DNA of 64,000 bases, from assembly GCA_963989385.1 (NCBI GenBank), contig OZ022503.1, positions 49,412,858-49,476,857 of the forward strand, in the 5' to 3' direction. Position 1 is the stretch's first letter; the number at the start of each line of letters is the position of its first letter. This stretch comes from Ctena decussata. Taxonomy: Eukaryota > Mollusca > Bivalvia > Lucinida > Lucinidae. Position numbers and translations under genes: made by a program. Positions 23,102 to 33,858 of this stretch are shown piece by piece. Below the pieces are notes generated by a model. That model did no database searches. It was given only the letters and a program-made list of their open reading frames with translations, and had not been told where the DNA came from.

Positions 23102-23330
23102 GGTTGGTTGGTTGTCTTGGATTTAACGACCCTTTGAGACAGTATTTCAGTCTATATCAGGCTGTCTCCTAAAGAGAGGGAGATAGGCGAGAGAAAAATG
23201 TCCAATCATTCCACATCCGCACCTACAGCAAACACAGTAAGACCATGCACTACTTTTATCCAAATAAGTAGGACGCCCCGGCACTGGAAGTTATACCCAG
23301 CACCATCGCCCGACCCGACCATCCTCTAAT
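23102..23330 (-). mobile_element. SINE-like repeat, family B, copy 2
   Basis: Same order of blocks as copy 1: (TTGG)3, 'atttaacgaccctttgagac', 'agtatttcagtctatatcag', 'tctcctaaagagagggaga', 'ccgcacctacagcaaacac', 'cggcactggaagttataccc', then 'agcaccatcgcccgacccg'. Confidence 0.8.
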
Positions 23331-23933
23331 GCATTACTTGTGATAGTTAAACTATATAGATAATGCTATGATGCAATAAGCAATTATATAAAGTATATAT
23401 TAAGGTAATACCATATGTCTATACTTTTATTTTATACTTCCTACACAAAACATATATTAAAGAAAGAGTAAGATACTGCAAGAGCTATCCTTCCTATGCA
23501 TGTGGAATTCCAGACATCTTACAATCTTTCATAATGTAAACGCTTAACTTTTAGAATCTTTTTTCTATTGTCGTTAAAATTTATTATGCTATGTCTATTT
23601 CAGTGACTGGTAATAATATTTATTTTCATTAGTTCTTCACTGATATAAACTGCTTCGAAAGGAAAATTTATTTGTCCTATAGTATGTCACGATTGTTACA
23701 TTTTCTGTCATCTCGTAAATAGTGACAAAAAATTATATTTTAGTCCGCCCATTGTCCGTCTAAAGTCTTCGAGAAGCTTAAACATTTGCGAAATTAACCG
23801 AACAGCAGTTTGTCTAAATAATTTTGATAATGAACACAATGACTACTGAATTTCAGCTCATGAAGGTTATGCTAACTGGCATGCCATCCTTGTAAAACTT
23901 AAATACCCTTAACTCTTAACTTAAATATGTTTA
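23331..23933. other. Unassigned AT-rich sequence
   Basis: I recognise nothing in this stretch. Confidence 0.4.
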
Positions 23934-23937
23934 TTAA

Positions 23938-24976
23938 GGTGGTGATTATCACTGATTTGGGGCAAAGACATAAATCTGCATAAAATGCTGAAAATACAAC
24001 AGATCTTCCCAAACCTTAGCCCTCTTTATGTTAATTCTCACAATTCAGAAAACCCAAAATGCAGGACTTGTTGAAGTTAAAAAGAATTTATATAAGAAAA
24101 GACCAAAGTGTAATATTGTGCGCAAAAATCTAAAAAATGACCATCATTATTCAAAATGAAAGTAGGTCTGAACATAAATTAATGCATTATGAAGAGCATC
24201 CTAGCAATAATTTTACCCATTTTTTTGCACATTATCAGGCTGTGCAGATAAATAAAGATGTAGCCTGTGTCCAAATATTTGTCTAAAATACACAGTAGAG
24301 TCTATTTTCAAGGTTGAATAATTTCAATAACACACCTGTCTTGGTCATTGTAATGTATATTTATACTGTGAGTATGACACAGGTATTGGTTTGGTTGGTT
24401 TGGGTTTAACGGCCCTTTGAGACAGTATTTCAGTCTATATCGGACCGTCTCCTGAAGAGAGGGAGAAAGACAGAAATGGTAGATGAGAGAAAAAAATGTC
24501 CAAACAACCCCACCCGCACCTACTGTAAGCACAGTTGGCCTTTGCCCTTCTGTCATCCGAATCAGTAGGAATGATACAGGTATAACTGCCCTACCTGTAT
24601 TTAATGATTGCAACCATTATACATGTACTATATACATGGTCAGACATTTGAGAAAAAGTTACTGTTTTTACCTGGTCTAGCTTACAAAAAATTATTTGAG
24701 ACAGAGCTGGAACAAATAATTGCTAGGACGTTCTTTTTAATGCACTAAAGTACCTTCAGAGCAATTTCTACAATGAATTTAAGTTTTTAGTTTTCTGCGC
24801 AGAAAATTACCCTTTGATCTTTCTATGTAAAACACTTTTTTAAACAGCTTGTCCCTCTGTTTTGTATTCTACACTGTAGAGAACAACAAAAGTAAGAAAC
24901 CTGCTAATTTTCGGGGAGATATGTTAAATTTTTTATGGTTTTATTCAGATTTTTGTATATACCAAAAATCACCACC
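23938..24976. mobile_element. TTAA-flanked TIR element J, copy 1 (piggyBac-like, non-autonomous)
   Basis: Left end TTAA|GGTGGTGATTATCACTG and right end AAAATCACCACC|TTAA, so a TTAA duplication (23934-23937 and 24977-24980) brackets terminal inverted GGTGGTGATT. Inner sequence is a loose palindrome: 'gcattatgaagagcatccta' near 24184 mirrors 'gctaggacgttctttttaat' near 24722. A SINE B copy sits inside. The TTAA target suggests piggyBac superfamily, though no transposase frame exists. Copy 2 (incomplete at right) is at 40481-41125. Confidence 0.75.
24387..24575 (-). mobile_element. SINE-like repeat, family B, copy 3, nested in element J
   Basis: Flanked by ACAGGTAT at 24379-24386 and 24576-24583, an 8-bp target duplication. 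The uninterrupted J copy reads 'acataggtatgcctgcctac' at 40941 onward, which shows the empty site. Sequence blocks are as in the other B copies, with the left tail made of TTGG/TTTGG. Confidence 0.85.
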
Positions 24977-24980
24977 TTAA

Positions 24981-25800
24981 AAAAGAAACAGTCCCGCCAT
25001 TGGCATTGCAACTTGAGACAAGTAAGTAGAATCAAAAGAAATGTAGTTAATACTGTAAGACACTGAAAATTACAAAGCGCTGTCGGCTATTACTTTAGGA
25101 TTAAATATTATGCACAGCTGAAAGGTCTAAAAAATATAAAACACCAAGTATCGTTTTTTACAAAATTGTATATTTTGTTATTTCAGATTGCACGACAGAA
25201 CGACGAAAGGAAACAACAGTGCCAGGACTCTGAATTAATGCACCCGAACTCCACAAATATGCTATGGAATCTAGGATGCAGCTATGAATTTTAAGGACAC
25301 ATTCTAACAATTTCTGTAGAGAAATCTAGGCACAAATACTAAGGATGAGATTTTAAAAAAAGGAGAGTTTTCTTCTAGCACTGTCAAAAGAGAATGGTTT
25401 AAATCGAGCTACAGTTATGACTACCAAAGTATGTCTTGTGCAGAAGAAATCATTTTGTTATTACTGCATTTACTGATAATCCTAAGTTATTTACAATGCA
25501 CTCATTGTATATTCCTATTATAAGTCACTATATTCATGCCAAACAACTCCTGACAAAGAACTCATACAGAAAAGAAACTGTAGTGTGAGAATAATTTTTA
25601 TTAGAGTATCCATTCAGTTTGTAATTGACTATCAAAACTATAACAAGAATAATTTATCGTACAACAGTCATGTCGGTGTTATGCGTCTGTGCTTTGATAC
25701 AGTCAGGTTGATGACAGTTGTTGGCAAAAAGCATTGAGGTAGCTAAATTTTGATAAAACTGCTATGATAACCGATGCGAATTTTCAACAAATGATTTGTA
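24981..25800. other. Unassigned AT-rich sequence
   Basis: No gene or repeat copy recognised. A degenerate half of the neighbouring palindrome motif ('gctaaattttgataaaact') occurs near 25741. Confidence 0.4.
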
Positions 25801-25807
25801 AGGTGAT

Positions 25808-26404
25808 TTATCCAAATTTTGGATAAGACTTACGGCTGTTCATTGGTACAGAGTATTTCAAGGCAGGAATATCATTTCTCCTAGCCAGTTTGATTTTATC
25901 CAAAGTTTGGATAAAATGAATACATTACTGAATAATTGGTGTATTGCTTTCCTTGCACAATGATTAATCCAAATTTTGGATAAAATTTTAGGTTCTGCGT
26001 TTGGGTGCAGTGTAGGTCAAGACAGGGTGTTTCTTTGTCCCGGCTGGTTTGATTTTTATCCAAAATTTGGATAACGGCAAGCTATAGCAATAGTCTAGTG
26101 AGAAATCAATATAATCAATGAAAGTATAGGTGGTGTCTCTTCTGCAAAGTTTTATCCAAATTTTGGATAAAGCTTTCCCGGCTTTCACAGTTGATTTTCG
26201 AACAAGGATTTCATTCACGTAAAGTGTCAGTGTTTGGACACAATTAACACAATTTATGCCATATAGCATGTAGTTTTATCCAAATTTTGGATAAAAATTC
26301 TATGTTAATGATCGCCCATTTTATCAGAAGTTTTGTTTATCCGAATTTTGGATAACACTTCTATGATAAAATCTGTGTCCGATCATTTTTATTCTTATCC
26401 AAAA
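25808..26404. repeat. Cluster of 19-nt palindromes TTATCCAAA-N-TTTGGATAA
   Basis: Seven full copies with 9-bp arms and one central base, plus one half copy. Starts are 25808, 25896, 25965 (one arm mismatch), 26056, 26152, 26276 and 26337 (one mismatch), with the half copy at 26395. Steps are 88, 69, 91, 96, 124, 61 and 58 bp. Spacers 1 and 3 are related (both end '...gg.tttgatttt' before the palindrome), so a composite unit of two palindromes and two spacers was probably duplicated. Palindromes are better conserved than spacers. No coding frame, terminal repeat or similar array elsewhere in the window. Confidence 0.9.
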
Positions 26405-26602
26405 GCATAGAGCCAGTTTGAGCAAATGGATTTGCTCAAACGTAAATGGACACAGTTTTTCTAAGAATTTTTTAACAACAATTGCCCCACTTTTGGGTGT
26501 CCGAAATTGGTAGTCCTTAGACCCAGCGGACCAAATTGTAAACCTATGCAATAAGAGTAGTGTAATTTTTGTAACGTACTCTTTTCGAAATGTTGTTCTG
26601 TG

Positions 26603-26671
26603 AGCAAACATTGTGGACTCCGATCAGACTGCTCCCAAAGGAGTAGTCTGATCAATGTCTGCACTGTTTGC
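26603..26671. repeat. Hairpin-core MITE (GATCAGACTGCTCC family), copy 1
   Basis: Inverted arms: GCAAACATTGTGGACTCCGA then TCAGACTGCTCC, mirrored by GGAGTAGTCTGATCA and GCACTGTTTGC. Related hairpins lie at 27158-27225, 27784-27851, 32562-32634, 33859-33926, 37515-37581 and, with different arm sequence, 38363-38429. Confidence 0.85.
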
Positions 26672-26957
26672 CTACTATGCTTCCGTTTTACCAAACTTCC
26701 TGACAGTGTATATTTCCAATCAATGAGAGCTGCTCCTGAAGAACTATTTTCCCATTCAAAGTCTGTTACAGTAAAATCTTGTCAGCCAGTTCAAACTACT
26801 GACTGGGTAGGGCAAGTGAAGTGAATGAGTCAAAATTCAAATAGGCAGTTTCATTGCAGAAATTAGTGAAAAATAAAGTGAAGGTACATGATGTCATGGC
26901 ATTTGAAAAATCAGTGTTTTCTAGTGAAGGAATGATCAATTGAGTTTTAAGATCAAT

Positions 26958-27075
26958 TTAAGGTATACCTTAAAATGCTTCTGTACTGGGACACCTGAAA
27001 ACATTAATTTTCCATTTGTTTCAAATGGAAAATTAATGGCTTTTAGGTGTCCAAATATTTAAGCACATTAGGGTC
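26958..27075. mobile_element. Mariner-like palindromic MITE, family L, copy 1
   Basis: Arms 'actgggacacctgaaaacat' and TTAATTTTCCATTTG are mirrored by CAAATGGAAAATTAA and 'ggcttttaggtgtccaaat'. Copy 2 at 41498-41603 is better preserved. Confidence 0.7.
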
Positions 27076-27124
27076 AGCCATGGTTTCATCATCATTTTAG
27101 CAAAAGATGCAACTTAAAAGACTA

Positions 27125-27334
27125 CCGTAATGACCCTAAATGTTAAGACAGGTTAGAGCAAACATTGTAAACCCAGATCAAACTGCTCCTGAAGGAGCAG
27201 TTTGATCAAGGTGTACAATGTTTGCCATTCACTAAGCATCATTTTGATGCATTAACATGTGTAAAATCCACTTTCTACAAATTTTCAAATAACTGTCCGA
27301 CTTTTGGGTGTCCGAAATTTTCGGGTCATTACGG
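27125..27334. mobile_element. TA-flanked MITE, family M, copy 1 (carries hairpin core)
   Basis: TA|CCGTAATGACCCTAAAT on the left, GGGTCATTACGG|TA on the right (TA at 27123-27124 and 27335-27336). This is the target and TIR pattern of Tc1/mariner-type MITEs. The GATCAAACTGCTCC hairpin core occupies 27158-27225. No transposase. Confidence 0.85.
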
Positions 27335-27449
27335 TAGTACATTGTATTTGCTTCCTCCGGAGGTTAATCCTTTCCGAAATGGGGCTGCACTCATAAGAAT
27401 GAGAATTAAGGGATCATTTCAAGACATTTCCCATCTTCTAAGACTGACG

Positions 27450-27642
27450 CAGAGCTCTAGATAAGAAGGAGTATTTGGTGATAATTAAGGATAATTTTTG
27501 TTAATTCTGCATTAAAACATATGTTGTGACCCCTCATCTGAACCGTCTCGACGAGACAGTTCAGATGAGGGGTCACAACATATGGTTTCGATGAGAAATA
27601 AGAAAAATTATCATCAAATACTCCCTCTAATCTAGAGCTCTG
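27450..27642. mobile_element. Full-length hairpin MITE, family G, copy 1
   Basis: Ends CAGAGCTCTAGATAAGAAGG and its inverse ...TCTAGAGCTCTG. The centre is an almost perfect hairpin: 'cacaacatatg', 'gacccctcatctgaac' and 'cgtctcgacgagacag' fold back on themselves. 193 bp in total. Three more copies follow within 2.1 kb. Ends resemble hAT-style CAG...CTG but I found no 8-bp duplication. Confidence 0.85.
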
Positions 27643-27742
27643 TGAAGAGTGACAATACCAAACTTACCGGAATTGTGATCCTGCCTGTATATTCTGAACT
27701 CTGAACTGAAACAAATAAAATAGGAAGATGGAATTAGACTGA

Positions 27743-27957
27743 CTACGGTAATAACACTAAATATTCAGACAGACAATGTCTTAGCAAACATTCTAGACCC
27801 AGATCAAACTGCTTCTCAAGGAGCAGTTTGATCAGGGTCTGCAACATTTGCCATTCACTAAGCATCATTTGGACGCATTAACCTGTGTAAAAGCCACTTT
27901 CTAAGAATAATAATAATGTCCGACTTTCAGGTGTCCAAAATTTTAGGGTCAAACATT
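27743..27957. mobile_element. MITE family M, copy 2 (decayed ends)
   Basis: Same order as copy 1: 'tacggtaataacactaaata', hairpin core at 27784-27851, 'ccattcactaagcatcattt', 'tgtccgactttcaggtgtcc', then 'ttttagggtcaaacatta'. End bases have diverged. Confidence 0.75.
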
Positions 27958-28132
27958 ACTAACAAAAGCTGCATAAAAATTTTGCAATGAAATTGAAACT
28001 GTAAACAACTCCCCTTTGTCTGCCCTTACCATATTACCTACTCTTCTACCAAGCTTAAATCCCAACTCCCTACATTGAACTACATTGAATTTTGAAAGGG
28101 CCTGTAAAGCTGTGCCATGACCTGAATCTTCA

Positions 28133-28601
28133 CAGAGCTCCAGATAAGAAGGGGCCAAAGGGATAATCTAGGGATAATTTTCCATGTTTCTTAATAAAAC
28201 ACAACTCATTAGAACCATCTCCAGTGAGAGGTCACCACATATGTTTTCACAGAAATTTAAAAAAAATTATCCCAGAATTATTCCTGTAATACTCTTTCTT
28301 ATTTGATGATGATGATGATGATGATGCGTTAATCATAACGTCCATGGTAAACAGCTAAGGTCAGGTCGGGATGGTCAGTTAACCTAACCATTCTATTCCT
28401 GGGCAGGCTTAAATCTCCTAGGCGGTTAACCATACTATTCCTGGGCAGGCTTAAATCTCCTAAGCGGTTAACCAGCACTAAGTCCACATACTTTCACCAG
28501 TAACTGACAACTGCCCTTCTTGAATCGGAAGAAGAAATGAAAGTAAAAGGCCGGACCAGGTATTAAACCCAGGATTTCTGTCTTTCTTATCTAAAGCTCT
28601 G
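28133..28601. mobile_element. Hairpin MITE G, copy 2, split by a SINE A
   Basis: Left part 28133-28302 begins CAGAGCTCCAGATAAGAAGG. The right end CTTATCTAAAGCTCTG reappears at 28586-28601 beyond the SINE. The duplicated TCTTTCTTAT (28293-28302 and 28581-28590) is target sequence inside G. Confidence 0.85.
28303..28580 (-). mobile_element. SINE family A, copy 2, nested in MITE G
   Basis: 10-bp target duplication TCTTTCTTAT. The left end (3' tail) is a GAT trinucleotide run. The body matches copy 1 ('ggtcagttaacctaacca', 'cagtaactgacaactgccct'). Two oddities: a tandem duplication of about 49 bp (the 'ctattcctgggcaggctta' block occurs twice, from 28393 and from 28434), and loss of most of the tRNA head, which ends within the B-box region. 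Confidence 0.88.
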
Positions 28602-29042
28602 GTCTTCAATTTTCAGTTTTGACATTTGCAAGGATTCATAGATAGAATATGTGAAAAGAAAAGATTCTGATCAGACTGCATGGATGTGCAGGCTGATCTG
28701 AGTGTGTCCTGTTTGCACATGAGGTACCTTTTCATACTTACTTATCACAGTTCCCCTAGAACCAGGCCATGCTTCACGTGAATCGTATGTCCGTAATTGT
28801 CTAATCACGGCTGTTATTGACTTTGTCGATGATGGACCTCCCGGGTACATAATATCAATGTGGTAATCCATGCCAGGTCGTAACTCTCTGCCCATTATGG
28901 CCAGGTAATCCGAACTACAACAAAATGATAAACAGTAACAACATTAAATAGTGCAAAAGAAGTGCCTTATTACCAAAACAAGAAATCTGCAGAACGTTGC
29001 GTCTCACCTGTCAGAACATTGACACAAACCAGAGCTAAACCA

Positions 29043-29246
29043 AAGAGCTCCAGATAAGAGGGGGTATTGAGGATGATTCAAAGGTAATTTTTTTTCGTTC
29101 TTGACAAAAACATATGTTGTGACCCATCATTAGAACCCTCTCTGTGAGTCGGTTCTAAAGATGGGTCATAACGTGTTTTTATGGAAAAATATGAAAAATT
29201 ATCCCTGAATTATCCCTGTTATAACCCCTTCTTATCTGGAGCACTG
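29043..29246. mobile_element. Hairpin MITE G, copy 3
   Basis: Ends AGAGCTCCAGATAAGAGGGG and CCCCTTCTTATCTGGAGCACTG. Centre: 'acatatgttgtgacccatca' and its inverse. More diverged than copies 1 and 4. Confidence 0.8.
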
Positions 29247-29338
29247 CACTGTCCAACCATAAAACATGAGGAAATTTTACACTGCAAACAATGCCAGAGA
29301 AGCAATACCTGCCAGTGAAATTTGGTTGCAGTCTGTCA

Positions 29339-29541
29339 CAGAGCTCTAGATAAGAAGGGTATTTGATGATAATCGAGGGATGATTTTTCTTATTTCTCAT
29401 TGAAACCGTATGTTGTGACCCCTCATCTGAGCCGTCTCGTCGAGACGGTTCAGATGAGGGGTCACAATATATGTTTTCATGCAGAATTAACAAAAATTAT
29501 CCCTAATTGTCACCAATTACTCCCTCTTATCTAGAGCTCTG
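29339..29541. mobile_element. Hairpin MITE G, copy 4
   Basis: CAGAGCTCTAGATAAGAAGG to TTATCTAGAGCTCTG. The central perfect hairpin is 'tgacccctcatctgagccg' / 'tctcgtcgagacggttcag'. Best preserved arm of the family together with copy 1. Confidence 0.87.
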
Positions 29542-29894
29542 CAGTTACTGTCTGATCAGATTTTACTTTCTTTACAATTTCTCCAAATTTTGTACACACA
29601 GTCATTTAGGAAATGTTATAGTTTTAGGCATTTTAGGCAGTCAAGTATGAATGGTTGTAATTTTAGAGCAAATAGTACTGCCTAGCATCCCATCAAAGTG
29701 ATCTTAGCAAGCGCTTTGCAGGCCTCGATCACATTCCCCAAAATGAGAAAAACAAAATTCAGATGGTGGCCAAAAGTAATATCCAAGAATTGTCTATATG
29801 GACCAGGACAGGTAACAAAGGTGCTTAACCCTTTCTGACCAGTGGACTTGTCTATTCTCATTGCTGGGATAAGTCCATTTCTAGTTTTATGAGT
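29542..29894. other. Unassigned sequence
   Basis: Nothing recognised between MITE G copy 4 and the next SINE. Confidence 0.4.
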
Positions 29895-30071
29895 TTCTCG
29901 TAAGTATTTCAGTCATATGAGGACAATGGGTGTTTGATAATGAAAAGCTGTGTGCAATGGAAACCCATTTATGGCTGAAAAGGTTTCCACCTCTATTATT
30001 ACTAAGGGAATAGAACATGGGACTGCTAGATCAGAGGGCTAGCACTTAACCAACTGAGCTACCTGGGTCCC
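29895..30071 (-). mobile_element. tRNA-derived SINE, family D, copy 1
   Basis: Read on the minus strand the head is GGGACCCAGGTAGCTCAGTT followed by 'ggttaagtgct', an A-box-like tRNA start. The body is the inverse of 'gaatggaaacccatt', 'ctgtgtgcaatgg', 'gaaaagctgtg' and 'agtcatatgaggacaatggg'. Eight copies of this family lie between 29.9 and 52.8 kb. Confidence 0.8.
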
Positions 30072-31516
30072 TAAACTTTCATGGGAGGCAACAACACCAT
30101 TTCAATTGGTTTAAACATATTTATTTCACTTAATGTACAAGATACATAGACAATACAATATATAAGTTTATAGGATTAGAACGAAAGCATGTTGCTTATT
30201 TAGTTCTTCACCATTTCAATTGCCTCCCTTTACAAGGAAAAGAGTTTGGGGGGAGGGGGTAGGAGAGTGGGGGGGGGGGGGAGGAGGAGGAGGGGATGTT
30301 GATTCTTAATGGAAATAAAGAGCAATTTCTTTTAAGAGGAGACCCCTATTTTGGAGGCCCAGCAATCCAAGGACCCTGCCATCCAGGAAAGGATACAGGA
30401 AGTCAAAAAAGTTGTTTCCCTTTGTAAAAGTGGCATTAAAAATATTGAGGGTTATCCATATACCCTTTAAGCACATTTGCAACTCACTATACCCTCAATA
30501 ATTATCCCATTCCATTCCGGATACCCCTTTAGGGCTGTCTGGGCAACAAGTTTGGATTCAGATCAGGCCCAACAAACGTGTGGCCTGATTTTAGATCCAA
30601 ACTGTTTACTGCTTAGACGTAGTTAGACCAATATTGTCAAAATATTCTTGATTTTTGATGCAGACTACAATTTCAGCAGACAACAAAAAGTACCCAGAAT
30701 GCAATGGGTTAAGCAACTCCTCACTATACCCTCTGGCTGGGGTCCACCGGACAATGACCCAAAGGCAATCAAGGCCACTGACTGGTTAGAAACACTTTAT
30801 GAAAATATTTGAAAGTTTGTCTGTCTTTCAATGAACTATCAATATATTCAGAACTTAATCTGTTGTGCAAACTAGTTGACAAAAAAGTTTATACATTCAA
30901 AATTCAGTAGGCTGTAATTAGATCACTGAAATGTAAAATTGCACAAGGACATTAATGTCCATCATCTGTACCATGGACCTTTGCAAACAAGGCACACCCA
31001 GGTCAGACATCTGATCTGGGTCTGCAATGTTTACAACAGTCCATAGTATGAGCATCTTCCCAAGCCAAGGGTACAAAGTCCACTTCATTCCTTAGGCACC
31101 CTTGGCCCATGACCTACTTGCAAATGAGATATCTGGCAGCACACCACCTTTTGGGTGCAGTGAGTTTTTCCTCTAGGCTTGAGTTATTTTAGACAAATTA
31201 GAAGATCTGTTACAAAACACAGCTGGCAGAACAACCAGGTTATATATAGTCATATTGTGACTCTCCATCACAAAAATGCAGAATGTGCCCCATCATAACT
31301 TTACATAATTGTTCAAAAACACTGAAGATTGGTTTCATACTTACTGTACTCTAACCATTTTTGGTACCTGTTCTTGGCAAGCATGACATTTTTCTGGCGA
31401 CAAGAGGCCAGAATCTTGGTTCCTTTTAAACAGAACACGTTTTTTACAGATAATTTGATTGTATATGATGGAAGCTGCTTGCATCCAATGAAATTTGAAT
31501 TACAAATGATCTAGCT
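30072..31516. other. Mostly unassigned; old repeat fragments
   Basis: A G-rich low-complexity tract lies at 30248-30295. The segment 30335-30440 ('ggaaaggatacaggaagtca', 'tgtttccctttgtaaaagtg') matches 59085-59160, marking a second dispersed unit of unknown class. A decayed hairpin core ('gcaaacaaggcacacccagg' to 'ctgggtctgcaatgttt') lies at 30985-31033. No gene found. Confidence 0.45.
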
Positions 31517-31532
31517 CTATCTCCCCAGCAGG

Positions 31533-31731
31533 GAGCCCCGGTAGCTCAGTGGGTTAAGTGCTGACCTACTGATCTAGAGGACCGGGTCTAACCCCGCTTG
31601 AGGCGAGAATCTTTCCTACCGTAAACGGGGTTCAACTGCACACAGCCTTTCATTATCATCGTCCCATCGTCTTGATATAGCTGAAATACTGTTGAAAAGG
31701 ACGTAAAAACCGCAAGTCATCCATCCATCCA
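31533..31731 (+). mobile_element. SINE family D, copy 2 (with TSD)
   Basis: Head GAGCCCCGGTAGCTCAGTGG then 'gttaagtgctgacc', B-box-like 'ccgggtctaacccc', body 'gagaatctttcctaccgtaa', 'cacacagcctttcattatca', and a CATC tetranucleotide tail. A 15-bp duplication TATCTCC(C/A)AGCAGG-type lies at 31518-31532 and 31732-31746, with one mismatch. Confidence 0.92.
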
Positions 31732-32111
31732 TATCTCCCAAGCAGGTACAACCTTGTAATTACATGGTACCGATGTTGATGCAAAGGGATGAAGTTGCAT
31801 CGACATCAGCATGCATTCATTTCGATGTTTTGTGCCCACAGGATTATCTGTTTCATCATCTGCCTGACATTTAACTAAAAGTAACTGTTGGCCAAAATCA
31901 GCCCAAGCCCATGCATACTGTGTATGTCATGCCATATTACGCAGTGGAACCTATCAATTAACACTCAAATTTAAGCCCTAAAATGAAAGGAGTCAATTGA
32001 ATCTGACAGAGTTTCCAGTCACCAGCTGACAAAACCCAGATTTGAACCTGAAACCTTCTGCATCATAACCAAGAATCGCTAAGCACCAGACCATGGCGCC
32101 TCTCTAATTAT

Positions 32112-32350
32112 CTGGGCCCAGTTGTTCGAAGCATCGTTAGCCTAACGAGCTGGTTAAAGGGTCAACTCGTTAAGTGTTTATGACCTGTTTTACCAAATGC
32201 ACTGATATTTTTTGTTGAATAAATGTTTGCACTGCAAAAGCTTCTCACATTTTTTCAACAAAAAAGGTGGCATATTTGAGATATTTAGGACTGAAATTTT
32301 AACGAAACGTTAACTAACGATGTCATTAGTTTTTAACAACCGGGCCCTGA
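32112..32350. mobile_element. TIR MITE, family S, copy 1
   Basis: Left 'ctgggcccagttgttcgaag' and right 'taacaaccgggccctg' are imperfect inverted ends. The interior ('ctgttttaccaaatgcactg', 'gcaaaagcttctcacatttt') matches 57929-58167. CAGGGCCC ends suggest hAT-like, with no target duplication seen. Confidence 0.7.
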
Positions 32351-32561
32351 AGGTAACTGAAGTCTAGAACTTACTCAAGAGCTTGGCTGGCCGTGATAAA
32401 ACATATTGCAAGAAGAATCGCCTCCCTCATCATGGCTGAAAAAGAGAAAAGAACGAAAACCATTAAAATTCTAGAAAATGGGCCACCTAAAATTACGTAT
32501 TACCATAACTGTCCTGAACATACCACAGTTTGGTTCTACGTCACAAAGATCCAGATGGAAT

Positions 32562-32634
32562 GGCAACTAGTGTAGAACCTGATCAGACTGCTCCTTTTGG
32601 AGCACTCTGATCTGGTTCGATCAGCACTATTTGC
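32562..32634. repeat. Hairpin-core MITE, copy 4
   Basis: GATCAGACTGCTCC / GGAGCACTCTGATC arms with outer 'ggcaactagtgtagaacct' against 'ggttcgatcagcactatttg'. Confidence 0.8.
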
Positions 32635-33850
32635 TCAGCCCTATCTGTCCCAAAATTTGGATTTTTAACCAATATTCAGCAAGTACTATCACAAAACTCC
32701 TATATAAAGATCTTCAAAAGAACACTTTTCTATCATTATGGAGATCAGATCTTGGTCCCAAAAAAACTTTAACCAAAAACATCCAAAATTTTAACATAAA
32801 ATTTTAAAATCTACGACCCTGACTCCATGGTCACAAGGAGGCTGGGGATGGTAGTGTGTAAAATTTAAGACCAGTATCTCATCAGATACTTTCACAGTAA
32901 AAGTATCAACACAACTGGTTAAAGAAACATGGGTCCTGACAAAACTTTACCCTTCAACATAACAAATGCCAAAATGGATGTTGAGGTGAAAACAGTAGCT
33001 TTCCCTGTACTTTTAAATCTGTCAATATTTTTTAACAATTCAGTCCCGGGGTCAAGATGGGCTCAAGATCCCTCAAACCTCCCTTAAGCTACTGCAAATG
33101 GTATATCCATGCAAGTCTGGTGGGAATCAACTGAAAGGTTCAAGAAATCTCATGGTTTTAATATAAATTTACAACATTTTCAGTCCTCCAGTGACCTTGT
33201 AAATTAGGTTATGGTCAGCAATACCTAACTAATGCTTTCAATTGTCCTAGTGATACACCCTTGAAAGTTTGGTGGAAATCCACTATATGGTTCAAGAAAT
33301 GATGTTAAGATAAATTTTGCCTCATCTGGTCAGTTCATGTACCCATCATGCAAGGGGGATGCAGTGGATGAGCCTGGGACCCCCAGCGCCCACCCCAATT
33401 GGGCAAATTATTTCAAAATCATGCAGCTTTCTGCCAGAAACTGTGTTTACACCCCTTAAAACTGGCTCAAAATCTGGGTTTTTAACCTTTCCCACCCCAT
33501 TTGAAAATTTACAGACATTTCAGCCTAGTGAGTCTTTTCAAAGCCTGTCATGCTAATGTTTTAGTCCCCTCTTTTGAAGTACTTGATCTGTCTCTATTTT
33601 TTACTTGTTTTTGTGGCTCTGTTTTGTCTATTTTATGACAGCAATTATAATATTGGTTTGCACAAACAATTATGTTGACATTTCTCTGCTCAAATAAAAG
33701 TATTAGGTATCTGGAAAACTATTTGGATAACCATACTTTCTTAAATACAGTCAAACTAAAATTTCTAAAAATTGGGAAAGCTAAGTGACCTGAAAATGAA
33801 ACGGTTTGGTTTTACATTAATGCAGTATATAATGCATCCAGAAGATACAG
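32635..33850. other. Unassigned, possibly decayed tandem-repeat element
   Basis: Phrases such as 'aagtttggtggaaatccact', 'ggttcaagaaat', 'cctccagtgaccttgtaa' and 'ggtcaccgg'-like remnants echo the repeats at 44.6-46.0 kb. This may be an old, diverged copy of that element class. No coding region. Confidence 0.35.
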
Positions 33851-33858
33851 GTGGAATG

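Noticed and set aside
25808..26404. CRISPR array
   Set aside because: Spacing is irregular (58-124 bp), repeats are only 19 nt, some spacers are related, and the genome is eukaryotic with no cas genes.
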